The translations under genes and the position numbers were made by a program. From positions 1-64,000 of the forward strand of contig WNYE01000124.1 in NCBI GenBank assembly GCA_021396245.1: a DNA stretch of 64,000 nt, given 5' to 3'. The DNA is from Sporothrix humicola. Lineage: Eukaryota > Ascomycota > Sordariomycetes > Ophiostomatales > Ophiostomataceae. The stretch's first letter is position 1. The number at the start of each line of letters is the position of its first letter. A model generated the notes under the pieces. The model did not search any database and was not told the origin of the DNA. It saw only the letters and a program-made list of their open reading frames with translations. Shown one piece after another: positions 40,400 to 50,031 of the stretch.

Positions 40400-41362
40400 A
40401 TGGCTCTTCACTACGACCCCGAATGGCACGCACAGGCCGGCCCCAGTCTGGAGGGCCAGGCCGAAGTCCTCCCCGTCGGCGATGTGGCCACGAGACGGAG
40501 CCGGTTTGCGGCGCTGTTTGCCCGCTATGAGTTCAAGACGCCAGAAGACATTGAGGTGACGATCCACAAAGTTCCGGCCGAGGACGGCCACATTATCGAG
40601 CTCTACCAGATCTCGCCCAAGGAGCCGAGAAAGTCAGAAGGCGGCAGAGGCACGCCCGCGGCGCTTCACATCCACGGCGGTGGCTTCATCTCAGTCAACG
40701 TGAAGAACGTCCTGGGCTCTCTTGTGCCATTTGTCCGCGAGACCAAAGTTCCGTTCTTCTCGGTCGAGTACAGATGGGCGCCAGAGTATCCCTACCCAAC
40801 ACCGATGGAGGACTGCTGGACAGCCCTCAAATATCTCCAGGCCAATGCCACCAAATTTGGAGTCGATCCCAGTCGCATTGCAGCGATGGGCGAGAGCGCA
40901 GGCGGCGGTCTTGCCGCCGGCCTTGTCCTCTTGGCCCGCGAGCGCCAGCTGTCTCCGCCACTGGCCAAACAGATCCTCATCTACCCGATGCTCGACGACC
41001 GCACCGACAAAGACCCGACCGGCAACATGGCCGTTTTCAGTTTGAACGACGTCTACACGGGATGGCAGGCCTACCTGGGCAAGGATTACAGAAACAAGGA
41101 TGTTTCGCCGGTGGCAGTGCCAGCGCGCGTGACAGACGTCAGCGGACTGCCCGAGACGTACCTGGACGTCGGACAGCTGGATTTGTTCATGGCCGAGAAT
41201 CTGGCATATGTCAACCAGTTCCTTGGAGCCAACATCCAGACGGAGTTCCATGTCTACCCGGGCGTGATTCATGCCTTCCAACGGTGGTCGCCAGATGCAC
41301 GGGTTGTCAAGCAGGCATTTGAGAACCGGTCTCGGGCGATTGCCATGCTCTGGAGCAAGTGA
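40400..41362 (+). CDS. HSL-type alpha/beta hydrolase, second paralogue
   Basis: A 320-aa single-exon protein. The oxyanion motif HGGG is at 92-95, the nucleophile in GESAGG is Ser166, the acid Asp261 (QLDLFMAEN) and the base His291 (GVIHAFQ). It is paralogous to the hydrolase at 31.7 kb, with the same APEY, LAKQIL[VI]YPMLDDRT and DVG.LD.F blocks, but with different N- and C-termini. No signal peptide or peroxisomal signal (C-terminus WSK). Two BVMOs and two paralogous hydrolases in one cluster suggest two successive oxidation and ring- or ester-opening rounds. A lactone or acetate ester is the likely substrate type; this is inference. Confidence 0.9.
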   Translation: MALHYDPEWHAQAGPSLEGQAEVLPVGDVATRRSRFAALFARYEFKTPEDIEVTIHKVPAEDGHIIELYQISPKEPRKSEGGRGTPAALHIHGGGFISVNVKNVLGSLVPFVRETKVPFFSVEYRWAPEYPYPTPMEDCWTALKYLQANATKFGVDPSRIAAMGESAGGGLAAGLVLLARERQLSPPLAKQILIYPMLDDRTDKDPTGNMAVFSLNDVYTGWQAYLGKDYRNKDVSPVAVPARVTDVSGLPETYLDVGQLDLFMAENLAYVNQFLGANIQTEFHVYPGVIHAFQRWSPDARVVKQAFENRSRAIAMLWSK

Positions 41363-42177
41363 GGGGGCATTGATCTGGGATTACTCTACGATATCATCTA
41401 GCCCAATAACTTGAGATAAAATAAATAATTATCACCAATAAGCTCTGCAAGTCTTTTGACACTGTATCAATTGTTCTCAAGAAGAATATCAACACTTTGA
41501 CCGAAAAGATTGCTCACTGGTTTCTGAAAAAAATCAGTCTGGCACATTCGCTCTTGTGATCAGCAAAAGGACTTTGCCGCTAGTGGGTGTTAGTGGACAA
41601 ACTCCTTCAGCATGCTTCTACAGACAGCGAGTCGAACTCAGCGGAACATTGTCAGCCTACACTTCTCATTTCCATGCATGCTGCGCTTCAAATACACTTG
41701 GTTAAACAACCAGACAAACAATTTATATAATAAAAGTCCCTTTCAATGCAATGCATAAGCTTGAAAACGTACGATGTTGACTTTAGACATCAACGGGTGC
41801 ACAATTGCGGACGTTACCGAGGTGTCTAGCGTGGCGGCCTCGGGGCGTGTCCAGCGGCGGCTTTGGTGAGACTTTGTATTTGCTTGTCACGAGGAGGTCT
41901 TAAATGTTCACTTCACATCGTTTAAGCGCGAAATCGGAAGCTGGCACGCATGAAACTCGGATGTTATCAAATCCGGTGTATTGGTGATGGTAAAGTATAC
42001 CCAAAATAAGGAATTGGAAAAGATCGTACAAAAGTTATGAAAAACCTTTAAGGGAAAAATAAATGGCATGCAGAAGAGGAACACAAGTTATATTTGTGAA
42101 AACTAGAACTGTATTGTTTCCAAGTAAAAATAAATAAAAAATAAAGTGTGCGGTGCAATTCTAGGAACAATTTCTAT
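41363..42177. other. convergent intergenic region with promoter-like features but no gene
   Basis: This 815-bp region lies between two 3' ends, yet carries an inverted pair CCGAGG (41817-41822) and CCTCGG (41838-41843) and a TATA-like tttatataataaaa near 41721. That is what the cluster's promoters look like. I find no coding remnant. It may be the leftover of a deleted gene, or simply chance. Confidence 0.4.
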
Positions 42178-44048
42178 TTAAATCTTTGCCTGGAAAGTCG
42201 ACACGTCCTTGACAACAAGACCGGTCGGGCCACCCTTTGCCTTCAAGACTCTCCGCAGGACTTTGCCGCTGGGGTTGCGGGGAATCTCTGAGATGAACTC
42301 GACCTCCCTGACCCACTTGTATCGCACACGCTTCTCCTTGACATAATCCATCAGCTGTCTCCCCACGGCCTCGCTCGGCTTGATGTGCGGCTTCAGGACA
42401 ATGTACGCCTTGGGCCGCTCCGAGCTGTAGGCGTCCTCGGTGACGCCAATCACGGCACAGTCAACAACGTCGTCGTGGCCAATCAGCAGGTGCTCAAGGT
42501 CAGCCGGAGCCACCTGTTGGCCCTTGACTTTAATCATCTCCTTGATACGGTCGACAATGTAGATAAAGCCGTTCTCGTCGAGCTTGCCAATATCACCGGT
42601 GTGCAGAAAGCCGTCGGCGCCAAAGGTCTCGGCCGTCTCCCGCGGGTTGTCGAGGTAGCCCATGGCGATCTGGGGGCCCTTGGCCAAGATCTCGCCGGTC
42701 TGGTTGAGGCCAAGCTCTTTACCCGTGTCGACATCGATGACTTTGATTGTCGTGGAACCGAGAAGGACGCCACCGTTGTTACCGTACTTGTAGTCGTAGT
42801 ACTGGGGAGGATGCGTGGACAGACAGCAGCAGGACTCGGTCATGCCATAGCTCTGGCGGAAGCCGGTCCAGGGCAGCTTCTTCTTGAGAAGATCCAGGAC
42901 CTCCGCGCCCAGTGGAGCAGCACCGCAGGCAACACGCTGTACGCTAGTTAAGTCGTACTTGTCGACAATGGGGTCGCGGATGAGACGAACAACGATCGAA
43001 GGGACAAGCGTCAGGTCGGTAATCTTGTACTTGGCAATTGATTCAAGGAATCCCTCTATCGTGAAGTTTGGAAGCATCACACATTCATCGTTGCTAGCAA
43101 TTGGCCACATTAGAAACCGCACGAGTCCGCTAACTAAAGAGAACGGTGTTAGCAGTCATTAAAAGCTTGTAAATCCTTATCATCCCCCTGTTCTTACTGT
43201 GGAATAAAGGCAAGCATGCCAACTGATATTTCTTCTCAGGGATGGCAACGCCCTTCAGCTGGGCACACTGGGCTAGGACATTCTTATGTGAAAGCATGAC
43301 CTGTATTTTCAGTCCCGTTAGTAAATTCTAGAAAAAATGAGAACACGATGCGCCACTTACAGCTTTTGGCAGGCCGGTGGTGCCGCTGGAGAACGTCAGG
43401 AAACCGCAGATATCGTTTGTCTTTCCCTTGGGGACACAGAAGATTGCAGTCTGGCCTGCCGGCCCATATGAGCGTCCCGTCTCCAGCAGATTTTGCACAG
43501 TGGTGAAGCCTTCTGCCTCGCCTTCCAGCAGGAACACCCGCTCTTTCGGGATGCCGGCCGCCTTGGCAGCCGCCAGGGCCACTTTAAGCGACGCCGGAAC
43601 GGTCATAATGTACTTTGACTTTGCCGTCTGGACTGCGTTGGACATTTCTGCTTCGCCGTACGCTGGCGATGCGCCGTTGATCCGGCCGCCGGCCCGCAGA
43701 ACGGCAAACATAGCCACCGGGTACCATATTGAGCTGTGGCTGAACAGCGACACCGTGTCCTGCTCGCGGAGACCGTGGTTCTTGACGAGGGCTGTCGACA
43801 GATGTGTTGCGTGTTCCTTGACTTGAAAGAAATCCAGTCGCTCGCCGGTGTTGGCATTCGTGTATCCGCTAATGTCTTTGCGCGGCACGTTGTAGAGCTG
43901 CGACCATTTTGGGTCCTCAAATGCCCACTCCCAAATGGTCAAGTCCGTCGGATCTGTTTGTAATTGTGTTAGCTGTGTTCATTGTCGTAAACTACATGCG
44001 TTATGGCAACCTACACTCGACATCGGGAAACTTGGATTGCATCAACAT
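42178..44048 (-). CDS. 4-coumarate-CoA-ligase-like acyl-CoA ligase, probably peroxisomal
   Basis: I read complement(join(42178..43133, 43198..43300, 43361..43953, 44015..44048)), all GT-AG, product 561 aa. The first exon encodes only MLMQSKFPDVE plus one base; a start at 44042 is equally possible. The ATP-binding loop SSGTTGLPKA is at 200-209, just before an intron. GQ/MGY motif (GPQIAMGYLDNP), HTGDIG and YIVDRIKEMIKVKGQQVAP follow, with the catalytic Lys534 in NPSGKVLRR. The family activates carboxylic acids via an acyl-adenylate to CoA thioesters. The C-terminus AKI is a known fungal PTS1 form (Candida tropicalis multifunctional enzyme), so import into peroxisomes is likely. It is divergent from the SDR gene; each side of the shared promoter has a CCTCGG-type site. 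Proposed role: CoA activation of the hydroxy acid released by the hydrolases. Confidence 0.88.
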
Positions 44049-44955
44049 CTTGATCTTCGGGTATGATCTGTCACGGGATACTGGTGTTGGTGATTGGCGA
44101 CGAGACGGTAACTAAACAGCCAAATATCATGCGTTAATGTTGTGACTGGTGTGTCTGGGCGTATGAATGAGTTTTGTTTCTTCGTTTTCCTATTAAAATA
44201 TAATCTGCACCAAAAATTGAAAATAATAAAGCGAAGAGATGAAGGAGTTGCTCTGCGGAGAGAGCTATCATATCCGAGGCAGAGCTTGGAAAGGTCGCTT
44301 GGGCGCTCAAGGTGATTGGCCTCTCCACCTTCCGCTTTCATGGTTGTGTCTGACCTGCATCCAACCATCCATGAAATCGAACTAATGCAGCATCAAGTCG
44401 GACGTCGGCGGAAGCAAGAATACCGAGAGTAACATGCACTCCATCATTTCCTCTCCTCATTTTCTCCCCAGGTTCGTGCGGGGGTAGATTTGACACTTGC
44501 AGACTCGCACACACACCTGCCGTCGGTAAACTAAAATCAGACCAAACCAAATCCCACGCCCGAAGCTGACCTTGGCTTGGTTACGATGTTTCTGACCAGT
44601 AGAATAACACCGTTTGCAGCGCCAAGAGCTAGTTCCCAGGCCATGCCGCCATTGTATTTCCAGGGACTCTCCCTAAAAATCACACAAGACCTCGGCTTCT
44701 GTACGGAGTATTAGTGACCTTGGTCTCGCCCTGGGCTTAGCTCTTTCATCCACTACGATAATACACTACGAGCCAAACGACGCGTACCTTGCTTAATATG
44801 AATATCAATCGACATCATTAGACCACGATACGTGGTTGAAGATTGTTCCTCATTTCTTTTTTCTCTTTTTCGTTCTTGGTTTTGTTTCTTTATTCTTCCA
44901 CATTTTCTTTTCTCTTTCCACCGTCCCCATTTCCTCCCACCAGACACATTCCACG
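44049..44955. promoter_or_regulatory. divergent ligase/SDR promoter with one CCTCGG-type site per gene
   Basis: CCGAGG at 44274-44279 lies 226 bp from the ligase start, and CCTCGG at 44690-44695 lies 261 bp from the SDR start. Distance and arrangement mirror the other divergent pairs of the cluster. A pyrimidine-rich tract (44850-44950) immediately precedes the SDR start, as is usual in filamentous fungal leaders. Confidence 0.55.
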
Positions 44956-45751
44956 ATGGCTTTCGCGGGCAAAGTTATCGCCGTCACCGGCGGCGGCCAG
45001 GGCATTGGCCTTGCCACCGCAAAGGCTCTGGCTGCAAAGGGCGCCAGCGTGTCGATCGCTGATGCCAACCCAGCCACCCTGACGCAGGTCCAGAAGGAGT
45101 TTGAGGCCCAGGGCTGGCCCGTGTTGACGCAGGCTCTGGACATCCGCGACCCCGCCAAGGTCAACGCCTGGATCGATGCCACCGTCGCCAAGTTCGGCCG
45201 CCTCGACGGCGCCGTTAACTCGGCCGGAACAATTGGCAAGCAGTATGGCCAGAAGAAGATTGACGAGCTCGAGGACGATGACTGGAACCTCTGCATGGGG
45301 GTCAATGTCAACGGTGGGTCCCGCTATCCTTCCGTGTTTTGATATACTGCCTCCTAACACTTTAGGAATGATGTACTCGCTCCGTGCTGAGCTGAAGCAC
45401 ATCGCTGACGGCGGCGCCATTGTCAACATTGCCTCAAACCAGGGCTCGTCGGCCGGTTTCCCCGGCTGTGCGGCCTACACGACATCGAAGCACGCCGTCT
45501 TGGGTCTCACAAAGGCAGCCGCTCGTGACTATGGTGCCCGACAAATCCGCGTCAACGCCGTAGCTCCCGGTGGAACTTACGGCCCATTGATGTCTAGTGT
45601 CGTTGGTAACAGCCCGCCGCCGGCCACGAACGCTCTGCAAAAGTATGGCAAGCCGGAGGAGGTGGCCAACATGATCGTATGGCTTCTTGGTCCCGAGAGC
45701 ACGCATACGACCGGCGAGTTGTATCGTGTAGATGGTGGTCTCTTTGCGTAA
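44956..45751 (+). CDS. short-chain dehydrogenase/reductase
   Basis: join(44956..45313, 45366..45751), a 52-nt GT-AG intron, product 247 aa. The cofactor motif TGGGQGIG is at 11-18, NSAG replaces the usual NNAG, and the active-site pair is Tyr157 and Lys161 (AYTTSKHA). Asp at the end of the second strand (SIADAN) suggests NAD(H) preference. Classical SDRs of this size oxidise secondary alcohols or reduce ketones. In the bacterial levulinate operon the equivalent position is held by LvaD, also an SDR. Here it could oxidise a 3-hydroxyacyl-CoA, or make the ketone that a BVMO then oxidises. The catalytic Ser lies in the ASNQGSS loop near 143. Confidence 0.9.
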
Positions 45752-46596
45752 GAAGCGAGTAGACAGTAATATCAATTCAGTCAATATATCATGTACGTTC
45801 GCACCGCTGCTTGTGACCCTTGAGACTTTGTAGAAAGATGAATACCATCCAAGCTAATGCTGATGCACAAGCATAAACGCCACGGGCGCCATAATACCGT
45901 GTTTCTGTTTATTACAATATTTTTGCCATAGATTTCAACGTCAAACATTCTCTTGTGCAACTTAACAACAAAACTATCTATGCACCTTCATTAAGGAAAC
46001 CGTGACACTGGTTAGAATTACTTCCTCTGTTCCTGGCCCGTTTTGCACCATTCATGGCCTGCTGATGATCCCGCAAAACATACGACCTGCAGACCGTGCA
46101 CGATCTTCATAATGTCACAGGAACAAATCCGCCATATCCTAGGACATAAACATCACAGAAGGCCATGTTTATGATCATGTTCCGCTGCCACCGGACGATG
46201 CGAATGATCGAACGGATAAGTCCAAATACACGAACGGCCGAATATGGCCAGTATGGTCGGTCTTTAAACTCGCGATAATAGCGACACAGTGACAGTGCTC
46301 GGTCCGAGGCAAACCTAAGGAGCAAACCTGCGGAGGCACCACCACTAAACCACTGAAAATGGTGCTAAGACTAAGACTTCTAACAGTGCTAACGTACGAC
46401 ATACCCCAAATACTACTCTTGTTATTTACTATTTACCGTATTGATCTAAACATCCCACACGAACTTCCTTTCGCGTTTCATATAAGACTCTCTCACAAGC
46501 AGTCGTTTTAATCAACTAATATCAATCATATCAACCCCTCACTTTGCATCATATCCCACCACACCACCTACCAAACATCACAGACCCTCTCACAAC
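45752..46596. promoter_or_regulatory. 3' region of the SDR gene and promoter of the NTF2-FMO gene
   Basis: CCGAGG at 46304-46309 lies 288 bp before the next start codon. The leader just before the start is C- and A-rich, typical of fungal 5' UTRs. The short open frames seen here have no recognisable content. Confidence 0.45.
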
Positions 46597-48666
46597 ATGT
46601 CTCGTTCTGCCGCAGAGTGGGATGACGAGCCCATCCGGCCGCCCAATGCCGACACCCAGATCGGCTGGGCCGGCGTCCCTCTCAAAGACACCCTGGGCTA
46701 CTACGGCGTGATCAAGCGCCCACAGCTGCCAACCATCGACCGCCTTGGTTTCTCGCCCGACTACGCCTCTGTCGATGTTAACAAGCTCGTCGACGAGTTT
46801 ATCTCTGAGTTTGGCAAGGCCCTCGAGTCGCAAAATGTCGACAACATTGTCGGCCAAATCGCCGAGGACGGCTACTGGAAGGACGTCGAGATGCTCACGT
46901 GGGACATCCGCACACTCACGGGCCACAGCGAGATCAAGGCCATGCTGACGGATCGCCTAGCCAAGACGGGCATCAAGAACTTGAGGGTCAGCCCACACAT
47001 CCCGTCGTCCCTTGAGAAGCTCGGCGACGACCTGTCGTTTGTCCTCTTCCACTTTGAGTTTGACTTTGCGCACGGTACCGGTATCGGCGCCGGCCGCTTG
47101 TCGCCTCTTGCGGCCAAGACCGGCTCGGCAGCCGAGCTGGCAGACCTCAAGTCCTGGAAGGTGTACTCGATCGGTACTGCGCTCGAGACTGTCGACGGCT
47201 GGGACGCCGAAAACGGCGACAAGATGCGGTACCAAGCGGCTAAGGTCGTTGATCCGCTGGGCAAGGCACGCACGTACCGCGAACTGCGGGACGATGAGCG
47301 CGAGGGTCGCGATGGTGTCCAGCCGACTGTCGTTATTGTTGGTGCCGGCCACACGGGTCTGACCATGGCGGCACGCTTCAAGGTCCTGGGTATCCCCCAC
47401 CTCGTCATCGAGAAGGAGGACACGGCTGGCTACAGCTGGGGCAGCCGTTACGCCTCTTTGTCTCTGCACGGCCCGACATTTACCAACCACCTCCCGTGCA
47501 TTCCGTATCCCAACTGGTTCCCAACTTTCCTGCCCGCCCAGCAGCTCTCCAAATTCCTCCAGCACTACGCCGAGATCATGGACCTCAACATCTGGACAAA
47601 AACAGTTATGGACGGCAAGGGCGCCGTCTACGACGAGGCTAAGGGCGAGTGGACCATTTCTGTTACGCGCGCCGACGGCAGCAAGACAATCCTGCACCCC
47701 AAGCACCTTATGATTTGCACTGGCATTTCGGGCACGCTTCCCAACGTGCCGGTCATCCCCGGCATGGATGAGTACCAGAAGAACGGCGGCCTTATCGTCC
47801 ACTCGTCTCGCCACCGCACCGACCCCTCTTGGAAGGGTAAGAAGTGCGTTATTGTTGGTGCGGCCACCTCGGCCCACGATATCTCGTACGAGCTGGTCGA
47901 GAATGGCTGCGAGGTTACCATGATCCAGCGCAGCGCAACACACGTCATGTCCGTCGACAAGAGCGTGCGCACCCTGTTCAAGCCCCGCGAGCGCACCAAC
48001 CGTCGCGACGGCCTCGCTGCCGATCTGGTGGATCAGTCCAACTACCTCAAGCACCCCTTCCCCGTCGAGTATGAACTGCTCAACCGCGGCCAGACGATTG
48101 CCCGTGAGCTCGATGCCGACCTCCTTCAGTCTCTCCGGGACGTCGGCTACCGTCTGCACGACGGCTATCACGGCGGCGGCGCCTACTCCATGTTCATGTT
48201 CGACCAAGGCGGCTTCTACTGGGACACGGGCTGCGCCAAGCTTATTGCCTCGGGCAAGATTGGCCTCAAGCACTCCGAGATTGATCACTTTACGGCGGAC
48301 GGCGTCGTCTACAAGGATGGCACCTCCGACAAGGCCGATGTCGTCGTGTTTGCCACAGGCTACATGAACTCGAAGAGTGCTATTCAGGCGCTCATGGGCG
48401 ACGAGATGGCCAAGAAGTGCAACGAGAGATGGGAGAAGGGCAATGCATTCTTTGTCGGCCCCGAGGGCGAGTCCGTCATCAACTACTGCCCGTTGCCTCA
48501 AAAGGGCCTGTACTCCATGTTCCACCAGTTTGCATACACCCGTTTCCATTCTGGTCGCCTAGCTCTCCGTATCAAAGCAGAGGAGCTCGGTATCGATGTG
48601 ACGCCATATGGTAACAAGCCCCTGGGCCCTAGCAGTGCCGCGGCTGGCCGCCTTCCGCGTCAGTAG
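46597..48666 (+). CDS. flavin-dependent monooxygenase with N-terminal NTF2-like domain
   Basis: A 689-aa single-exon protein. Residues about 60-210 look like an NTF2/SnoaL-like fold (DEFISEFGKALES, DGYWKDVEMLTWDIRTLTGHSEI). The flavin part begins with FAD motif GAGHTG at 249-254, then a GYSWGSRYASLSLHGP segment. NADPH motif GAATSA follows at about 421, preceded by HSSRHR, the class B FMO/YUCCA-type arrangement rather than the strict BVMO fingerprint. Class B enzymes either hydroxylate at N/S or perform Baeyer-Villiger reactions, so the chemistry is open. This NTF2-FMO fusion is common in fungi. No intron or targeting signal is visible. It is the third flavin monooxygenase of the cluster. Confidence 0.88.
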   Translation: MSRSAAEWDDEPIRPPNADTQIGWAGVPLKDTLGYYGVIKRPQLPTIDRLGFSPDYASVDVNKLVDEFISEFGKALESQNVDNIVGQIAEDGYWKDVEMLTWDIRTLTGHSEIKAMLTDRLAKTGIKNLRVSPHIPSSLEKLGDDLSFVLFHFEFDFAHGTGIGAGRLSPLAAKTGSAAELADLKSWKVYSIGTALETVDGWDAENGDKMRYQAAKVVDPLGKARTYRELRDDEREGRDGVQPTVVIVGAGHTGLTMAARFKVLGIPHLVIEKEDTAGYSWGSRYASLSLHGPTFTNHLPCIPYPNWFPTFLPAQQLSKFLQHYAEIMDLNIWTKTVMDGKGAVYDEAKGEWTISVTRADGSKTILHPKHLMICTGISGTLPNVPVIPGMDEYQKNGGLIVHSSRHRTDPSWKGKKCVIVGAATSAHDISYELVENGCEVTMIQRSATHVMSVDKSVRTLFKPRERTNRRDGLAADLVDQSNYLKHPFPVEYELLNRGQTIARELDADLLQSLRDVGYRLHDGYHGGGAYSMFMFDQGGFYWDTGCAKLIASGKIGLKHSEIDHFTADGVVYKDGTSDKADVVVFATGYMNSKSAIQALMGDEMAKKCNERWEKGNAFFVGPEGESVINYCPLPQKGLYSMFHQFAYTRFHSGRLALRIKAEELGIDVTPYGNKPLGPSSAAAGRLPRQ

Positions 48667-48975
48667 AGATGGTGCTAAGTACGCTTGCAGCCTTTATACA
48701 TTGGATAGAATAAATAATGCTAGCTAGGGATAAATAAATGTAACTTCCAAAAAGAAACCTCTCATTCTCTCGTGACATCTGGCGAAAGTACAAATAATGC
48801 TTGTACACTTCAACTCTTGGTTTAAGTTTTTCGTGGTGGTGTATACAACTTAAATTGTAAAGAAGACGGTTTTGTCACTGCTATTACTTATAGTATTTTG
48901 CATTATTAAAAAAAAAATGAAATTACGGTTTGGTAATATTATTTGTATGATTTGGTGGAAAACATATTTATTGTT

Positions 48976-48976
<1 letters not shown>
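48667..48976. terminator. AT-rich 3' region of the NTF2-FMO gene
   Basis: This AT-rich stretch with several AATAAA-like signals (ataaataatg near 48711, gataaataaa near 48729) follows the stop codon. No gene is seen. Confidence 0.4.
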
Positions 48977-49025
<49 letters not shown>

Positions 49026-49083
49026 GGAGCTGGGTTTTTTGTTTTTTTTTTTTTTTTTTTTTTGGTTAAAAAAATTTTTTTTT

Positions 49084-49115
<32 letters not shown>

Positions 49116-49140
49116 CCAAAAAAAAACAAAAAAAAAACAA
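48977..49140. other. homopolymer block, probable sequencing or assembly defect
   Basis: A run of 48 G (48977-49024) is followed by T runs, an A/T run, 22 C and A runs separated by single bases. The arrangement is roughly a mirror: G then T, then C then A. Such sequence is rarely real and is typical of polymerase slippage, dye-less base calling or a badly bridged join. Lengths and possibly the join of the two flanks should not be trusted. Confidence 0.8.
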
Positions 49141-50031
49141 AGGAAAATAAAACCACGCCCCCAAAAATTCAAAATAAATTATCGATGAATTTACTTCACG
49201 GTAAACTGATTTTACGACCAATATGACCCGAGCTCCTCGACACTGAATACTCAGCTCTCCAACCATAAGCATGACTGGTGATGATAGCTTCAGTGACGTA
49301 ATCGTGCAACATTTGTGCCCCCGCCTCTCATACACCAGCTACCCCGCAAAAACGACAATTTATCTCTTCTTGAACACTCCAATGAAAAGAACACGATAAT
49401 CATTGGTCATATGCCGCCTTTCCCTGGTCAAAGGCTGCGGGGGAAAATTGCTGGTCTGTCACGAACGTACGATTGGATGCATAAATTTGTGCAAGGCTGG
49501 CTGAAAGTGCTGCACCAAATCTCGGCTACTAAAATCCTCCAGAGTCACTCCGCAAATCACATTAAAGACCGAGGCGAGGTTGATTTAAGCCAATCGGGAT
49601 CGGGATGGCCCCACTCACAGCCGAAATGTTTTGGCCAATCATACAATACTAAATTCGACGCTAGTGGCATCTGGCTGACAAGGCCCGCGAAAAGTGGGGC
49701 GCATTTGAACGTCACTTCCTCATCGGCTTCACTGTCGGGTCGCTCCTTCCTCACCGGTTGGTCATGTGGGATAAAAATATGGACGTCCTGAGTTGAATGT
49801 TTTGTTCATTTTATCACTTGACTCCGGCTAGGCAGTTGTGGCAAATCTACTTAGTGCACAGGGTGATTTTTTGGTCGCGACATGCACAAGGAGTGAGCTT
49901 TGACTACCATAGCTGTCAAACACCATTCTATGTATATTACATGGGACGGATAACAAGGAACAGTAAAAGGAAGCGAAGATCTATTACAAATTAAACGGAA
50001 TGTAAATATTCGGGACTAAGAGAAATATTCC
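49141..50031. other. convergent intergenic region
   Basis: This lies between the FMO 3' flank and the regulator gene that stops at 50032. It contains one CCGAGG (49569-49574). The longest open frame (49315-49791) has no recognisable content and no codon bias of a gene. I see nothing else. Confidence 0.4.

Noticed and set aside
46957..48549. 530-codon minus-strand open frame
   Set aside because: Antisense shadow of the NTF2-FMO gene.
26769..48666. Secondary-metabolite biosynthetic cluster
   Set aside because: No polyketide synthase, peptide synthetase, terpene cyclase or prenyltransferase core is present; the enzyme set is catabolic.
48872..49188. Gly-, Phe- and Pro-rich open frames
   Set aside because: Translations of the homopolymer defect.
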